Source: Cokeromyces recurvatus
Lineage: Eukaryota; Mucoromycota; Mucoromycetes; Mucorales; Mucoraceae
Assembly (NCBI RefSeq): GCF_025118155.1
Contig: NW_026251397.1
Coordinates: 141,001 to 205,000 of the forward strand
Direction: 5' to 3'
DNA length: 64,000 nt
Below the pieces are notes generated by a model. That model saw only the letters and a list, made by a program, of their open reading frames with translations. It had not been told where the DNA came from and ran no database searches. Positions 11,697 to 21,176 of this stretch are shown in pieces; within the stretch, counting starts at the first letter, position 1, and each line of letters opens with the position of its first letter. The position numbers and the translations under genes are program-made.

Positions 11697-12214
11697 ACTT
11701 GTGAAATGAACATGTGCTGCTTTATAAGTAGGTGGCTTTGTTGAAAAGTCATCCACTAAACGTAAAACTGATTCACGGCATGGAGTTAAGAAATAAATAG
11801 CTTCTAAAGTAGGATAAGGCTGACGTCTCTTTTCAATATTTTCAACAACTATGAAGAAATGAATTAAAAGTTTAATATTAATTTATATGTTATAAATTAC
11901 TTTACGTGTAACCTAAATATTAGAAAATAAACAAATAAATACACATCTTTTATTCGCTTTTTTTTTTTTGTCATAATAACTTACATTTTCCTCCAAGATG
12001 TCAAACATTTTACAAGCAGCATTCAAAATCTGCATACTTTTTGAATCAACAACAATGATCTTCCATTTTTCCGGTGGTTGAATGGATCTGATGGTATCCA
12101 TTAAACCTGATTTCGTTTATTTTTATAACATTGAGAAAATAAAAAGGTTATGATCAAATCTAACAGAGTTTATATAAACTTACGTTTTCGCATAATTTCT
12201 GTTATATTCGGCAT
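9183..12214 (-). CDS. sec1: Sec1/Munc18-family exocytosis protein, 13 exons incl. 7-nt microexon, one-base frameshift
   Basis: Exons in transcript order: 12214-12184, 12106-11985, 11912-11906, 11848-11696, 11617-11516, 11433-11324, 11268-11109, 11048-10720, 10631-10541, 10460-10288, 10224-9948, 9870-9694, 9605-9183. The joined product is about 717 aa. Landmarks are KWKIIVVDSKSM near the N-terminus, EKRRQPYPTLEAIYFLTP, LIVDRSIDPAAPLLHEFTYQ, and near the end GAKLIIFVIGGATYSEIRSAYE. These are SM-protein hallmarks; the SIDPAAPLLHE segment and overall layout fit Sec1 (plasma membrane fusion with Sso/Sec9) better than Sly1/Vps45/Vps33. The tail is Ser/Lys rich (EKEKKKKKGLKRFF). Exon 7 has one extra base: the A4 at 11220-11223 (T4 in the transcript) puts LGEDPIIRF and the following QSQCEGG in different frames. 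Only a deletion of one base reconnects the protein. Confidence 0.9.
11658..11693. repeat. Poly-T tract (36 nt) in a Sec1 intron
   Basis: An uninterrupted T36 run lies immediately after the 5' splice site of Sec1 intron 4, so it is poly-A in the transcript, right after GT. Confidence 0.95.
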
Positions 12215-12549
12215 GTTTTATAAAAAGATTGCAAATGTAAGAGAAAAAAAAAAAGGAGGAGGGAAAGAAGGACTCTATTTCTTATAGTATAAAGAGATTA
12301 ATATTATTCATTTCTTAAAAGAAGAGGATTACCTTTTATCAAATGGTGATTATATAAAAAAAAAAAGAAAAGAAAAGAAAAGGAAAGGAAAACAGTCAAT
12401 GCTTTATTCAAGGAAAACCAATTTTATGTACACCCTCTTTCATTTAATTTTATTTATTTATTTATTTTTATTTTTTTTTTTTACTGCAACATGTGAATTG
12501 TTTTCACGCCCTTTAATTTTGTCAGGAAATGAATTTTTCATTAATTTAT
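12215..12549. other. Tandem intergenic spacer between CTNNBL1 and sec1
   Basis: 335 bp separating the stop of CTNNBL1 (12550) from the start of sec1 (12214), both on the minus strand. It is T/A-rich with short A runs and should hold the CTNNBL1 3' end and the sec1 promoter. No gene was seen. Confidence 0.6.
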
Positions 12550-14897
12550 TTAATTCTTTTCATCATTAGTGGTATTATGATTATTAGATTCACCTCTTGC
12601 AAGGTATCTTAAAGAGACGAAATCAGCCATTAAAGCAGTTTCTTCTTCAATAATTTTAAACACACTCCTCATATCTTGACCATTTCTCTTTAACAACATG
12701 ATAGCCTTTTCTCGAATACCTTTGTTTTCCTCACTTAGTGCTGCTATCAATAAACAGATACGTTGTAAGGTAAATAAACCTGCATCAAGACGTCTCACAT
12801 AGAAATCCTCTTCAAATTCTTCATATTCTTCTTCATCCATCCTTGTCTTGGCTTCTTCAAGTTCTTGCTTAACTGCTTCATCTCTTTTTTCATATTGTTC
12901 TTTCATCTCAATCAATCGATCTACTTTTTCAAAGTTATCCTCGGTGAATTTAAGTATAACTCTCATTCTTTGTACGTCAGTTTGAGTGAGATTTCTTAGT
13001 AATGATAAGATAATACAAGAAATATGTTCTATTTAAAGATATATGTTAATAACCTATTGCCTTTAATAAGATGATATATCTATACTATACTAACCTTCAT
13101 CTTCTGATTCACTAAAAGCTGAATGATGAGATTTTTTTAATTTTTTATTACCCTAAAAGAAAAAAGATAAGTACATACATACTGTTTTTTTTTTATATCA
13201 TTTACCTTTCCCATAAAAAGAGGAAATAAAACCTTAAGACCAGAGGCATCTACAAACCGAATACATCTTTCTCTACTCTCTACTCCATTCAATGCATAAT
13301 TTAATACTTTCACAGCTCTAATTCGGGCTAATGTTCGTTCTCTAATATAAAATAGTATGAACATGAGTCTAAGGTAAAAAAAAAAAAAAAAAGCATATTT
13401 CGTATTCACTTACTTCATCATAATAATCATTAATTCAATACCTTCTGATTCTAAAAATCGTTTCTTATTTTCAACTTCATTTAATAAGGAACACAAAGCA
13501 TTAAAGAAGTTTTCAACCATTTCTGATTCATCTTCAGAAGATGCATCTTTACGTCTATAAACCTATATAATAAATAAATATATAACTTTTCTTATGTAAT
13601 AATCATAATGAACTTTACAGATAAGGCTCTTAAAAGGATATCAACACCATCTAATTCACCCACTTTTAAACGAATCTCTATAATATATATGTGTGTGTGT
13701 TTATATGTTTATAAGCCTTTGTATGATTTATATTAAATACTCTTACCTCTGTTATCTTGTAAAAGAATGGAAAGAATTTCACTAGCATATTCAATATTAG
13801 CATCAAATCCTTTGACTTGTAGTCGTTTAAGAAGCCATGGTAGAATATCTGTTTTTAATGCTATATTTTCAGCATATTTGGGATCTAAAGAAATGATATT
13901 TTCAAAGATACTCAAAATCTTAAACACGCCTTGACGATCTGATTCTTCTTCTTCATTCATACGACCCAGATTTTGTACTAATAGTTGTAAAAGTTCACCC
14001 TCTAGCATGGCATCGACAAAAGCCTTTATTGATTTTTGAACTTGGTCTGATCTTTCTAAATCTTCTTCAGTTGTGCCAACATCCTCGTCTATTAATTCAT
14101 TAATTAGATCGATGGTATCAATTGCAATGTCTGTATTTTCATGACTAAGTAATGACATGAGCGAATTTACAGTTCCAAGTTTAATTAATTCTGGATACAT
14201 GTGAGGTGCTTCTGTTAAGGTTAATAAATTCTTAATTTCTTCATCTAGATCAGCTTCTGATTCCATGAATTTTTCTGGTTGATCAGCATATCGCACTCTC
14301 ATTTCTTGATTCTTATTAATTGTTTTTTCAAACTTCAAAATCATTTTTTTAATATTATTTATTGATAAAACTTCAGTCTATGAAATGGTATGTCATTATT
14401 TATCAACTGTAAATCTGTCTGTCTATCTGTCTATCTGTCTATCTATTTACCTCTTCTAACTCATACTCATCTACAAGATCTAAAATGTTGCTTTGCTCTT
14501 CTGTTAAACCACCACCAAAAAATCGGCCTTCTTCATCTTCAAATTCAGCATTATCCTGATATTTTTCTGCAGTATACGCAAGATCTTCGTCATCATCTCC
14601 AATATATCGTCTTTTACTATAATGTTCATCATCCATATTACTTTTACTACTTTCAGCTATCTCTGTTGTTGCTTCAGTTGCTTTATATTTATTAAAGAAA
14701 TCTATATCAGGTGTAGCAGGCATCTTTCTTTTATTGCGTCCAGCTGGAATGGCTGGAATCTACTTGAATAATATAATACATGTTTAACATTTAATACATA
14801 AATAATAAAAGGAAGTTGTATTTATTTATTTTTTAAAAAAAAAAGAAAAAGACGAGAGTATAGAGCTGTTTACCTTGAAGATATCATCAATATTCAT
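12550..14897 (-). CDS. CTNNBL1 (beta-catenin-like protein 1, spliceosome-associated), 8 exons
   Basis: Exons 14897-14874, 14759-14451, 14377-13747, 13677-13619, 13562-13414, 13341-13206, 13152-13095 and 13028-12550 join to about 614 aa without frame breaks. The N-terminus MNIDDIFK and a basic GRNKRK patch are followed by an acidic linker and an armadillo-like helical region. Conserved segments include MRVRYADQPEKFMESEADLDE and LTEAPHMYPEL..LGTVNSLM. The C-terminus holds EFEEDFYVRRLDAGLFTLQR. These match CTNNBL1, an ARM-repeat protein of the Prp19/CDC5L complex of the spliceosome, about 560 aa in animals. It acts in the nucleus, via NLS-containing partners such as CDC5L. It lies head-to-head with CWC21, another splicing factor, about 600 bp away. 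Confidence 0.9.
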
Positions 14898-15501
14898 GGT
14901 GGTGAATATACGTGTTTTTTTAGAAGAAAAAAGAACAAAATAAAAAAAAAAAAAAAATGATTAGAACCCAGAGCCCTTTTTTATTTTTACTATTATTTTT
15001 TTATTTCAAGAAAATTTTTCAATTGGATAACTAGGGCAAATACAACTTTTAATGCAGTAAATATTCACTTGAAAGAGGTTTCGTTTGTTTTAGGCAGCGA
15101 ATCTCTCTCTCTTTTTTTTTTTGTTAGTAGTAGCAGTATGATTCTTCATATTGAGGACTTTAGATCATCTTGAGCTTCTTTCCTTTATCTTTATCTTTGG
15201 CTGTTATGGTTGAATTTAGTTACAATGACAATAAATTACCCAAGTACGTACTTATATAGTGGATTATTTATGTCTTAATTAGAGAAGGAATGAGGGAAAA
15301 AAAAAAGAAAAAGAAAAAGGCTAATTAGGTCATAACGTGTTGAGGCAAAATAGATGTCTATAATACGAGTATCAAATCAATTATTATTTCCAGTACAAAG
15401 GTTGTGCTTAACGCATTTTTATATTCCGAATATTTGAAGGAAAAATTTAGCACAGTTTTCTTCATTCATACATTTTTTTTTTTTTTAAAAACCATTATAA
15501 C
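14898..15501. promoter_or_regulatory. Divergent promoter region shared by CTNNBL1 and CWC21
   Basis: 604 bp between the divergent starts of two spliceosomal genes. It holds poly-A (14941-14957) and poly-T tracts just upstream of each start, and otherwise nothing recognisable. Shared control of the two splicing factors is an inference from position only. Confidence 0.4.
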
Positions 15502-16241
15502 ATGTATAACGGTATTGGTTTAAGTACACCTCGTGGATCAGGTAAATTTGAGCTTACTGTTCATTTTCATTATTCAATATTTTTTTTTTAAACGATTTCA
15601 GTTATACAGGTACAAATGGTTATGTTGTTCGTAATCTTTCTTTTGTAAAACCCCCTCCAAAGCAAAGAGATTATAATACCAATGATATCAAAGCAAATCC
15701 TAAAGTGAAGAAAGCTAATGCTGCTATTTTGGATCATGACCGTAAACGTAAAGTTGAGGTGAAATGTATGGAATTACAAATTAAATTAGAGGATGAAGGG
15801 TAAGGACCCAAAATAGTCTTTTTTAAAAAAAAATATGTATATAATTTATATTAATCTAACTTTATAGATTAGACGAAGATGAAATTGAAGAAAAAGTTGA
15901 AGATTTAAGAAAAACGTTATTAGCAGATATTGAAAAGTTGGAAGAAACAGACAATAAGAAGTAAGTCTTTTTTTTTAAGAGTATGTTTGAGTAATTTTTT
16001 AACTAAATATTTTCCAAGTTTGAAAGAATACGAGACACATCAATTGTCTGCTGCGAAAGAAAAAGCAAATGAAAAGATGAAGAAAGCGCTTAAAATTGAT
16101 CAAGAGTATGTAGAAGGCTCTGCCTTTGATCGTGAACTTCAAGAGAAATTACGAGAAGAAAGAAAAGCAAAAAGAGAGGCAGAATTAGAAGCTAAGCTTG
16201 AAAGAGAAGAAAAGAATCAATCTAAAAGACGTCGTCATTAA
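15502..16241 (+). CDS. cwc21: CWC21/SRRM2 N-terminal-like spliceosome protein (cwf21 domain), 4 exons
   Basis: Exons 15502-15541, 15610-15799, 15868-15960 and 16019-16241 give about 181 aa. The N-terminus MYNGIGLSTPRGSGTNGYV is the signature of Cwc21 and of the N-terminus of human SRRM2. NLSFVKPPP and IKANPKVKKAN follow, then the cwf21 helical segment (AAILDHDRKRKVEVKC..) and a charged Arg/Lys/Glu coiled coil ending in KRRRH. In yeast Cwc21 binds Prp8 and Snu114 near the catalytic centre of the active spliceosome. The protein is slightly longer than yeast Cwc21 (135 aa) and has no RS tail like SRRM2. Sequence-based identity is strong. Confidence 0.92.
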
Positions 16242-17295
16242 TGATATATATATGTGTGTGTATAGTCTTTTTTTTTTCTTTTGATAACAAGCGAATGTAT
16301 AATATGAATTGATTAGTTACAACAAATTTATGTTAAGATTATTTATAAAAGCTCATTTATATTGTGTCAAACAATCAAAAGAAGCTCAAAAACTAATAAT
16401 AAAATTAAAATAAATATCGTATACGGATAAGAGATTATTAATTGTTTTGCTAAAAAAAAAAAGAAAAAAAAATACTACTTTCGAAATAGAAGCTAAAATG
16501 AACAAGTTCACTGTCTAAAATTTTAGTTTATTGCTGGTTAACATAATAGAGAAGTATCGAATAAATAAAAATCGATACTTATTGTTAAGCTTTTAATCAG
16601 TAGAATTAAAACTATCATACTTTGTAGACATATAGAAGAAAGTCAAGTGAGCTTTAGAAATAATAATTTGAATTGTAGACTTATTTATGTAAAGCAACAA
16701 TAATAATTATCAATTTATAGTCAGTAAATGGAATTCGAAGTATTAAATAATCTTTTACTCGAAAAATTCTTGTAATGATGAAATCAAGTATTGTATAGTT
16801 AATATAGGTTGTATGCGTTAACTCACACTTGTTATATTATCAAGCAGACAGTGATTGTCACTTACTATCATTCTAGCAAATTCATTTATAATGTTATCTT
16901 TTTCCTCTTCGAAGTAACATCTTCTAGTAAATACTATAAAACTCACTTATCAATAACTTGCCAAATGCCTTGATTAAATAAGACATGGAATTATTCACAG
17001 AAACTATACTGCTGCTGATTTAGTCAGATAACAAACTGTATAAAGCATGAAGCACTATAATTATTACTATTATCACACATATACACAGATAACACTTGAT
17101 TCAACGTTATGCAACTATTAACAATAGATTTCTTCCGAGTCTACAATCTCTATCTTATATAAAAGAAATAGATTCATAGACTTTCTTACTGTATGTGTGT
17201 CTAGATTCGGTAATAACATTAAATTACCTGTAGAACCCATTCAATGCATCACACTGGTAGATACGATACAGACTAATAACTAGAGGATAGTATTC

Positions 17296-17377
17296 TGTAG
17301 TTAATAACGATTGTATGCAGACTAGTAATAGAGAAAATATCCTGTTTCTGTAGTGTAGTTAATAACGATTGAATACA
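17296..17377 (+). repeat. Direct repeat GTAGTTAATAACGATTG (two copies)
   Basis: GTAGTTAATAACGATTG recurs at about 17298-17314 and 17355-17371. Each copy is followed by a similar AT-C-AGA tail (TATGCAGA versus AATACAGA), so the repeated unit is about 25 nt with two mismatches and a spacing near 57 nt. Confidence 0.85.
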
Positions 17378-17492
17378 GAATATTATTGTTATATATCATT
17401 ATTAATATAGAGTTTTAAGCTTATGAATTCTTTTCTATATAAACGTATAAACTATGATGAAATATAGACACATGGTTTAATAAGCTATTTCC

Positions 17493-17527
17493 TTTCCTGT
17501 CCTGTCCTGTCCTGTCCTGTACTGTAC
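17493..17527 (+). repeat. (CCTGT)n pentanucleotide array
   Basis: About six units of CCTGT/TCCTG end in the variant ACTGTAC, directly followed by a poly-T run and the hairpin. Confidence 0.9.
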
Positions 17528-17545
17528 TTTTTTTTTTTTTTTTTT

Positions 17546-17642
17546 TTTTTTTTTGCTAATTTCTTGTGTTGCCTCCCTCCCTCCCCCCCCCCCATTTTTT
17601 TTAAATCTGCGTGAGGAAACACAAGAAATTAGCAAAAAAAAA
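17546..17642. repeat. Perfect 25-bp inverted repeat (foldback hairpin)
   Basis: The left arm 17546-17570 is T9 followed by GCTAATTTCTTGTGTT; the right arm 17618-17642 is its exact complement, AACACAAGAAATTAGC then A9. The loop is 47 nt and includes a C-rich tract (CCTCCCTCC then C11). Past one mismatch the pairing continues with CCTC/GAGG. No ORF or transposase is attached. It could be a solo MITE-like foldback, a small-RNA precursor, or a recombination product. Confidence 0.9.
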
Positions 17643-17875
17643 TATGCATACTTTTCTTATTCTCAGTATTCACATTGCTGCATAAAGTAAATCATAATAA
17701 TTTACTGTATAACCTATTCGCATCATAAATTAAATAAATAATGAGGTTTATATGTTTAGATTGTTTACATACGTCTTTATCTTGTTTCTTCTTACTAAAT
17801 TAGTGTCTACGAAAATGTTCAAATTGATTTCCTTGTATATAAAATGATAATATTACGATACAGTCATTATATATA

Positions 17876-17937
17876 TGTACTATACTATACTGCACTGTAC
17901 TATACTATGCTGTACTATACTATGCTGTACTATGTAG
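17876..17937 (+). repeat. TACTA-type tandem repeat
   Basis: Degenerate repeats of TGTACTATACTATGC-like units appear at least three times. Confidence 0.8.
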
Positions 17938-18929
17938 TAATAAAGATAAGATAACATTAGCTTATGTACGCTCTAGATTTTGCTTATTGTTGTTTGTTAC
18001 ACGCTACTTTCTATATAGTATAGTAATATTATACGCCATATGGTTAACCTAAAATAATATATTAATAGAACAATATGCATGATATGAGAATATATTCGTG
18101 CTGATCCTTCTTCTTGATTAAGAAACAAAAAAAAAAAAACGGCCTAGGCTCCTTTCTTTATTTACATATTGTATACATGTTTCCTCTTTTGAATTCCTAC
18201 TTTCTCCTTTGTTTATCTCTTTTAATTACTACATTTTGTTCCTTATCTTCTCCTTTTTTGAAAAGGTATATTTTATGCTTTGCTTAGAATAATGTATACA
18301 TGAACAAGAAGATAAAAAGATATAAAATGTTTAATAATTTTTTTTATTACAGAGGAGTAGTTAGTTAATTGTATAGAATACAAATTATAATTAATATTTA
18401 TTTACTTTTTTTTGATGAAACATATTCCTTCTTTAGACTGCAGTAGTACACATAATAATTTTAGCTTTTTTTTTAAAAAAAAATTTATACAATGCATGAT
18501 TTTCATAATTAATCACACGTATATTTTAATACACTTACTCTACATTTTCTCTCCTTAAAAAAAGTAAGCTAAGCTAAAAAAAAAATAAAAAAAAAAAAAA
18601 AAAAGGAAAAATAAAAAAAAAAAAGGATATAAACACGTCTTATTTTTCAAACAAAATTCCTCTTTCTTCCCTATTATCCTTCTTCTTCTTTATTATCTTT
18701 TCTTATTATTATCCTTCTTCTTCTCTATTTATTATCTTTTCTTATTATTATTATTCTTCTTGTTATTTATTCTCTTATCTTATTATCTTTCTTCTTCTCT
18801 ATTTATTATACTTCTTCTCTATTTATTCTCTTATCTTATTCTCTTTCTTCTTCTTCTTTAAAAACCATAGACTTGAACATAATGATGACGATATACATAT
18901 AAATATATCTCTATATATGCGGGATACAT

Positions 18930-19140
18930 TGACAGGTAGATGTGAAGGTGGGCAACTAGTATATCATTCTACCCTTTACTGATGGGTAATAGGTAGAGGG
19001 TAGGCGTCTCTATATCCCCACCGGGCTGGGTGCAACAAATGGGTCTCTTCAGCAACTTGGTCTCAACAATCGTCATTCTAGTATTATCTCTCCATAATGT
19101 TATATTTTAGACCCACCACCCCATATTTTAGACCTGAATG
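18930..19140. other. GC-richer island with pairing potential (possible ncRNA or TE scar)
   Basis: This block is visibly richer in G and C than its surroundings. It contains CTACCCT (18969-18975) complementary to AGGGTAG (18997-19003), with TTAC/GTAA pairing inside. GGGTCT and GGTCT (about 19040-19062) could pair with AGACCC and AGACC in two copies of ATATTTTAGACC (about 19102-19135). No tRNA, rRNA, U-snRNA, SRP or RNase P signature was recognised and neither strand holds a convincing ORF. Confidence 0.35.
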
Positions 19141-19636
19141 TTCAATTGGCTTTTTATTGACTTTTTATTTTATTTTTTTATAAAATAATGTTCTTACTAA
19201 CTAACTTTTACTTTTTAGCTCTCTTTTATATATAAAATACATATTATTGCTTATAAACTGTATAATTGTAATAAAATCTATTATTTCCTAAATATTATTT
19301 AAAAGTGTGAATTTTTTTTAACGTATTTTTTGAATATGTACTCAACATAATAATAATAATAATAAAGATGTGTAGTGTATAGCTGGATAGATAACTTCTT
19401 CTTTATTAATGTATACATATACACATGGAAAAAATGTTTATGGACTGATAAATTCATCATGAATCAAATATACACTTCTTTATTATCAATGACGAATAGC
19501 TTGTAAGTGGAAAAAAATATTTAAATAAAGTATTAATACACTTTTGTTCATGTTATTGGTTTCTGTCTTTACGTGTAAAGAAAAAAGAAAAAGAAAAATA
19601 TCTTTCTTGTTCAATACAAACTAGTCAAGTTTAAAC

Positions 19637-20002
19637 TTACTCATCTAGTCCATGTTGATGCAAATCAACTTCTAAAGCCATGACTTTTTTAATGGCACAC
19701 ACTCAGTTAATCTACGCATCTGAGAGAATAGTTTACAAGGTATCAAAGTATACAGAGGGAAGATTTTTTTTTTTACGTTATTGTACTTTTGTAAGTAAAA
19801 AACAATAACTTGTAGAAAAAAAAATTGTATACGACGATTGCCCACAAACTCAAGTGTATTGCGCACCCATAGTAAAATGCTAATAATAGAATCAAGTATA
19901 ATGCTAAAAGGACTTGGGAGGGTAAAAGAAGTCAACGTATTTGGATGGTTGATAGAATGAAAAAGACATAAACACACCAAGTATAATTGTTGGCACTTTC
20001 AT
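19637..20002 (-). CDS. Small two-span membrane protein, possibly DPM3 (dolichol-P-mannose synthase subunit 3)
   Basis: A three-exon model (20002-19978, 19903-19787, 19701-19637) stays in frame and gives 68 aa. Residues 5-45 are hydrophobic (LALYLILLLAFYYGCAIHLS, then LWAIVVYNFFF). The C-terminus reads CAIKKVMALEVDLHQHGLDE. The tail resembles the cytosolic DPM3 helix, which runs roughly D-C-x-x-A...ELM.EI..AK.DL...G. DPM3 is a ~90 aa ER membrane subunit that tethers the Dpm1 catalytic subunit. The model is shorter than that and the second membrane segment is odd, so intron choice (donor GTGTGT, acceptors TTTTAG and CTGAG) may be wrong. The gene would be divergent from the phosphatase at 20170 with a short shared promoter. 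Treat as tentative. Confidence 0.4.
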
Positions 20003-20169
20003 TGGTCTTGGCTACTCTGTTATCTCTTATCTTTTTACGATAATTGTTGTTCAATCAATTTGAAAGTCAGGAGGATTTTTTTTTTTTTTTTTTTTTTTTT
20101 ATCATTGACAAGAATTTATTGCTGCGGATAGAAGTAAATTTATTATTACTTTTATTGCAGTCGATTGTA

Positions 20170-20691
20170 ATGTCAAAGGATCCCATTAGTGTTCTTTTTG
20201 TTTGTTTGGGTAAATAAAAATTGTTATTATTTTATTAATATCGACACTTTTTTTTTAATTTTTTTTTTCTCTATTTAAAAGGTAATATTTGCCGCTCGCC
20301 TATGGCTGAAGCAGTTTTTGCTCATACCGTCAAAGAACATGATCTTCAAGACAAATTTCGTAAAATAGATTCTGCAGGAACTGCTTCTTATCATGTAATT
20401 TAGTCAATAGATTGTTGATAATGAATTCAATTTTTTTTTTACTTATATATATACATTAGGTTGGAAGTATTCCTGATAGTCGTAGCTCTTTTACATGTAA
20501 ATCACATGGTGTACCTGTTAATCATAAAGCTAGAAAGGTAAAAACATTATTGACCGTTACAAAGTGTTGAATAAAAGAAAAAGAAAACTAACATGTCAAT
20601 GTAAATCGTATATAAATTAGGTTACTAAAAAGGACTTTGAAGATTTTGATTATGTTCTTTGTATGGATGAATATAATTTGAGCGATTTAAA

Positions 20692-20739
<48 letters not shown>

Positions 20740-20955
20740 TATAAATAAAACCTTTGAATAGTAACTAATTTTATAGTTTAGGGACTTGCACCGAGTGGAT
20801 CAAAGGCTGTAATTAAACTATTTGGTGAATATGATCCTAAAGGAGAGCGTATCATAGAAGACCCTTATTATGGTGGTAGAGATGGTTTTGAACATAACTT
20901 TAAACAAGTAACTAGAGCCAGTAAAGGCTTCTTAAAATCGCTTGACTTGATTTAA
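20170..20955 (+). CDS. Low-molecular-weight protein tyrosine phosphatase (Ltp1/Stp1-like), 5 exons
   Basis: Exons 20170-20209, 20282-20394, 20460-20537, 20621-20692 and 20782-20955 give 158 aa, the usual length. The P-loop CLGNICRS matches C(X)5R(S/T), with the catalytic Cys and Arg, and it is interrupted by intron 1 inside the Gly codon. SPMAEAVF follows, and the general-acid DPY is present in EDPYYGG. The enzyme dephosphorylates phosphotyrosine in the cytosol. Intron 4 begins GTAAAA and continues as an A42 run before any unique sequence. The start at 20170 is the only ATG in frame close to the P-loop and gives the normal short N-terminus (MSKDPISVLFVC). Confidence 0.95.
20695..20736. repeat. 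A42 homopolymer in a phosphatase intron
   Basis: An uninterrupted A42 run begins two bases after the 5' splice GT of intron 4. Confidence 0.95.
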
Positions 20956-21176
20956 AATAGTTATTGTAAATCAGAAGACATAAAGAAGGTTATCATGATA
21001 CACCTTGTTTTAGTACATGCATAATAATTTCTTCACTATTTAAGCATATTATGTAATAATCAATATTTCAAAATAAATATCCAATCAGATTTGAATACAG
21101 TTCAATCTATTTTATTTTATTATATTTTCAGTTCTCTACTTTTTTTTTTTTTTTTTTCGTCCTGAGTTTTATTAAA

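Larger units (their letters stand above)
16242..19636. other. 3.4-kb gene desert with repeats, hairpin and GC-richer island
   Basis: No protein gene could be supported here. The stretch contains short direct repeats (17296-17377), a CCTGT pentamer array (17493-17522), a perfect inverted repeat (17546-17642), TACTA-based tandem repeats (17876-17935), pyrimidine-rich TTCTTATTAT repeats (18660-18860), and a locally GC-richer block (about 18930-19140). It is the longest ORF-free stretch in the window. It could be the downstream flank of CWC21 plus an RNA gene or an old mobile-element scar. Confidence 0.6.

Noticed and set aside
17493..17937. CRISPR-like array
   Set aside because: Repeats are short, degenerate and lack regular spacers, and the genome is eukaryotic.
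18930..19140. 5S rRNA, SRP, RNase P or U-snRNA in the GC-richer block
   Set aside because: None of the conserved sequence signatures I know for these RNAs is present; left as unknown structure.
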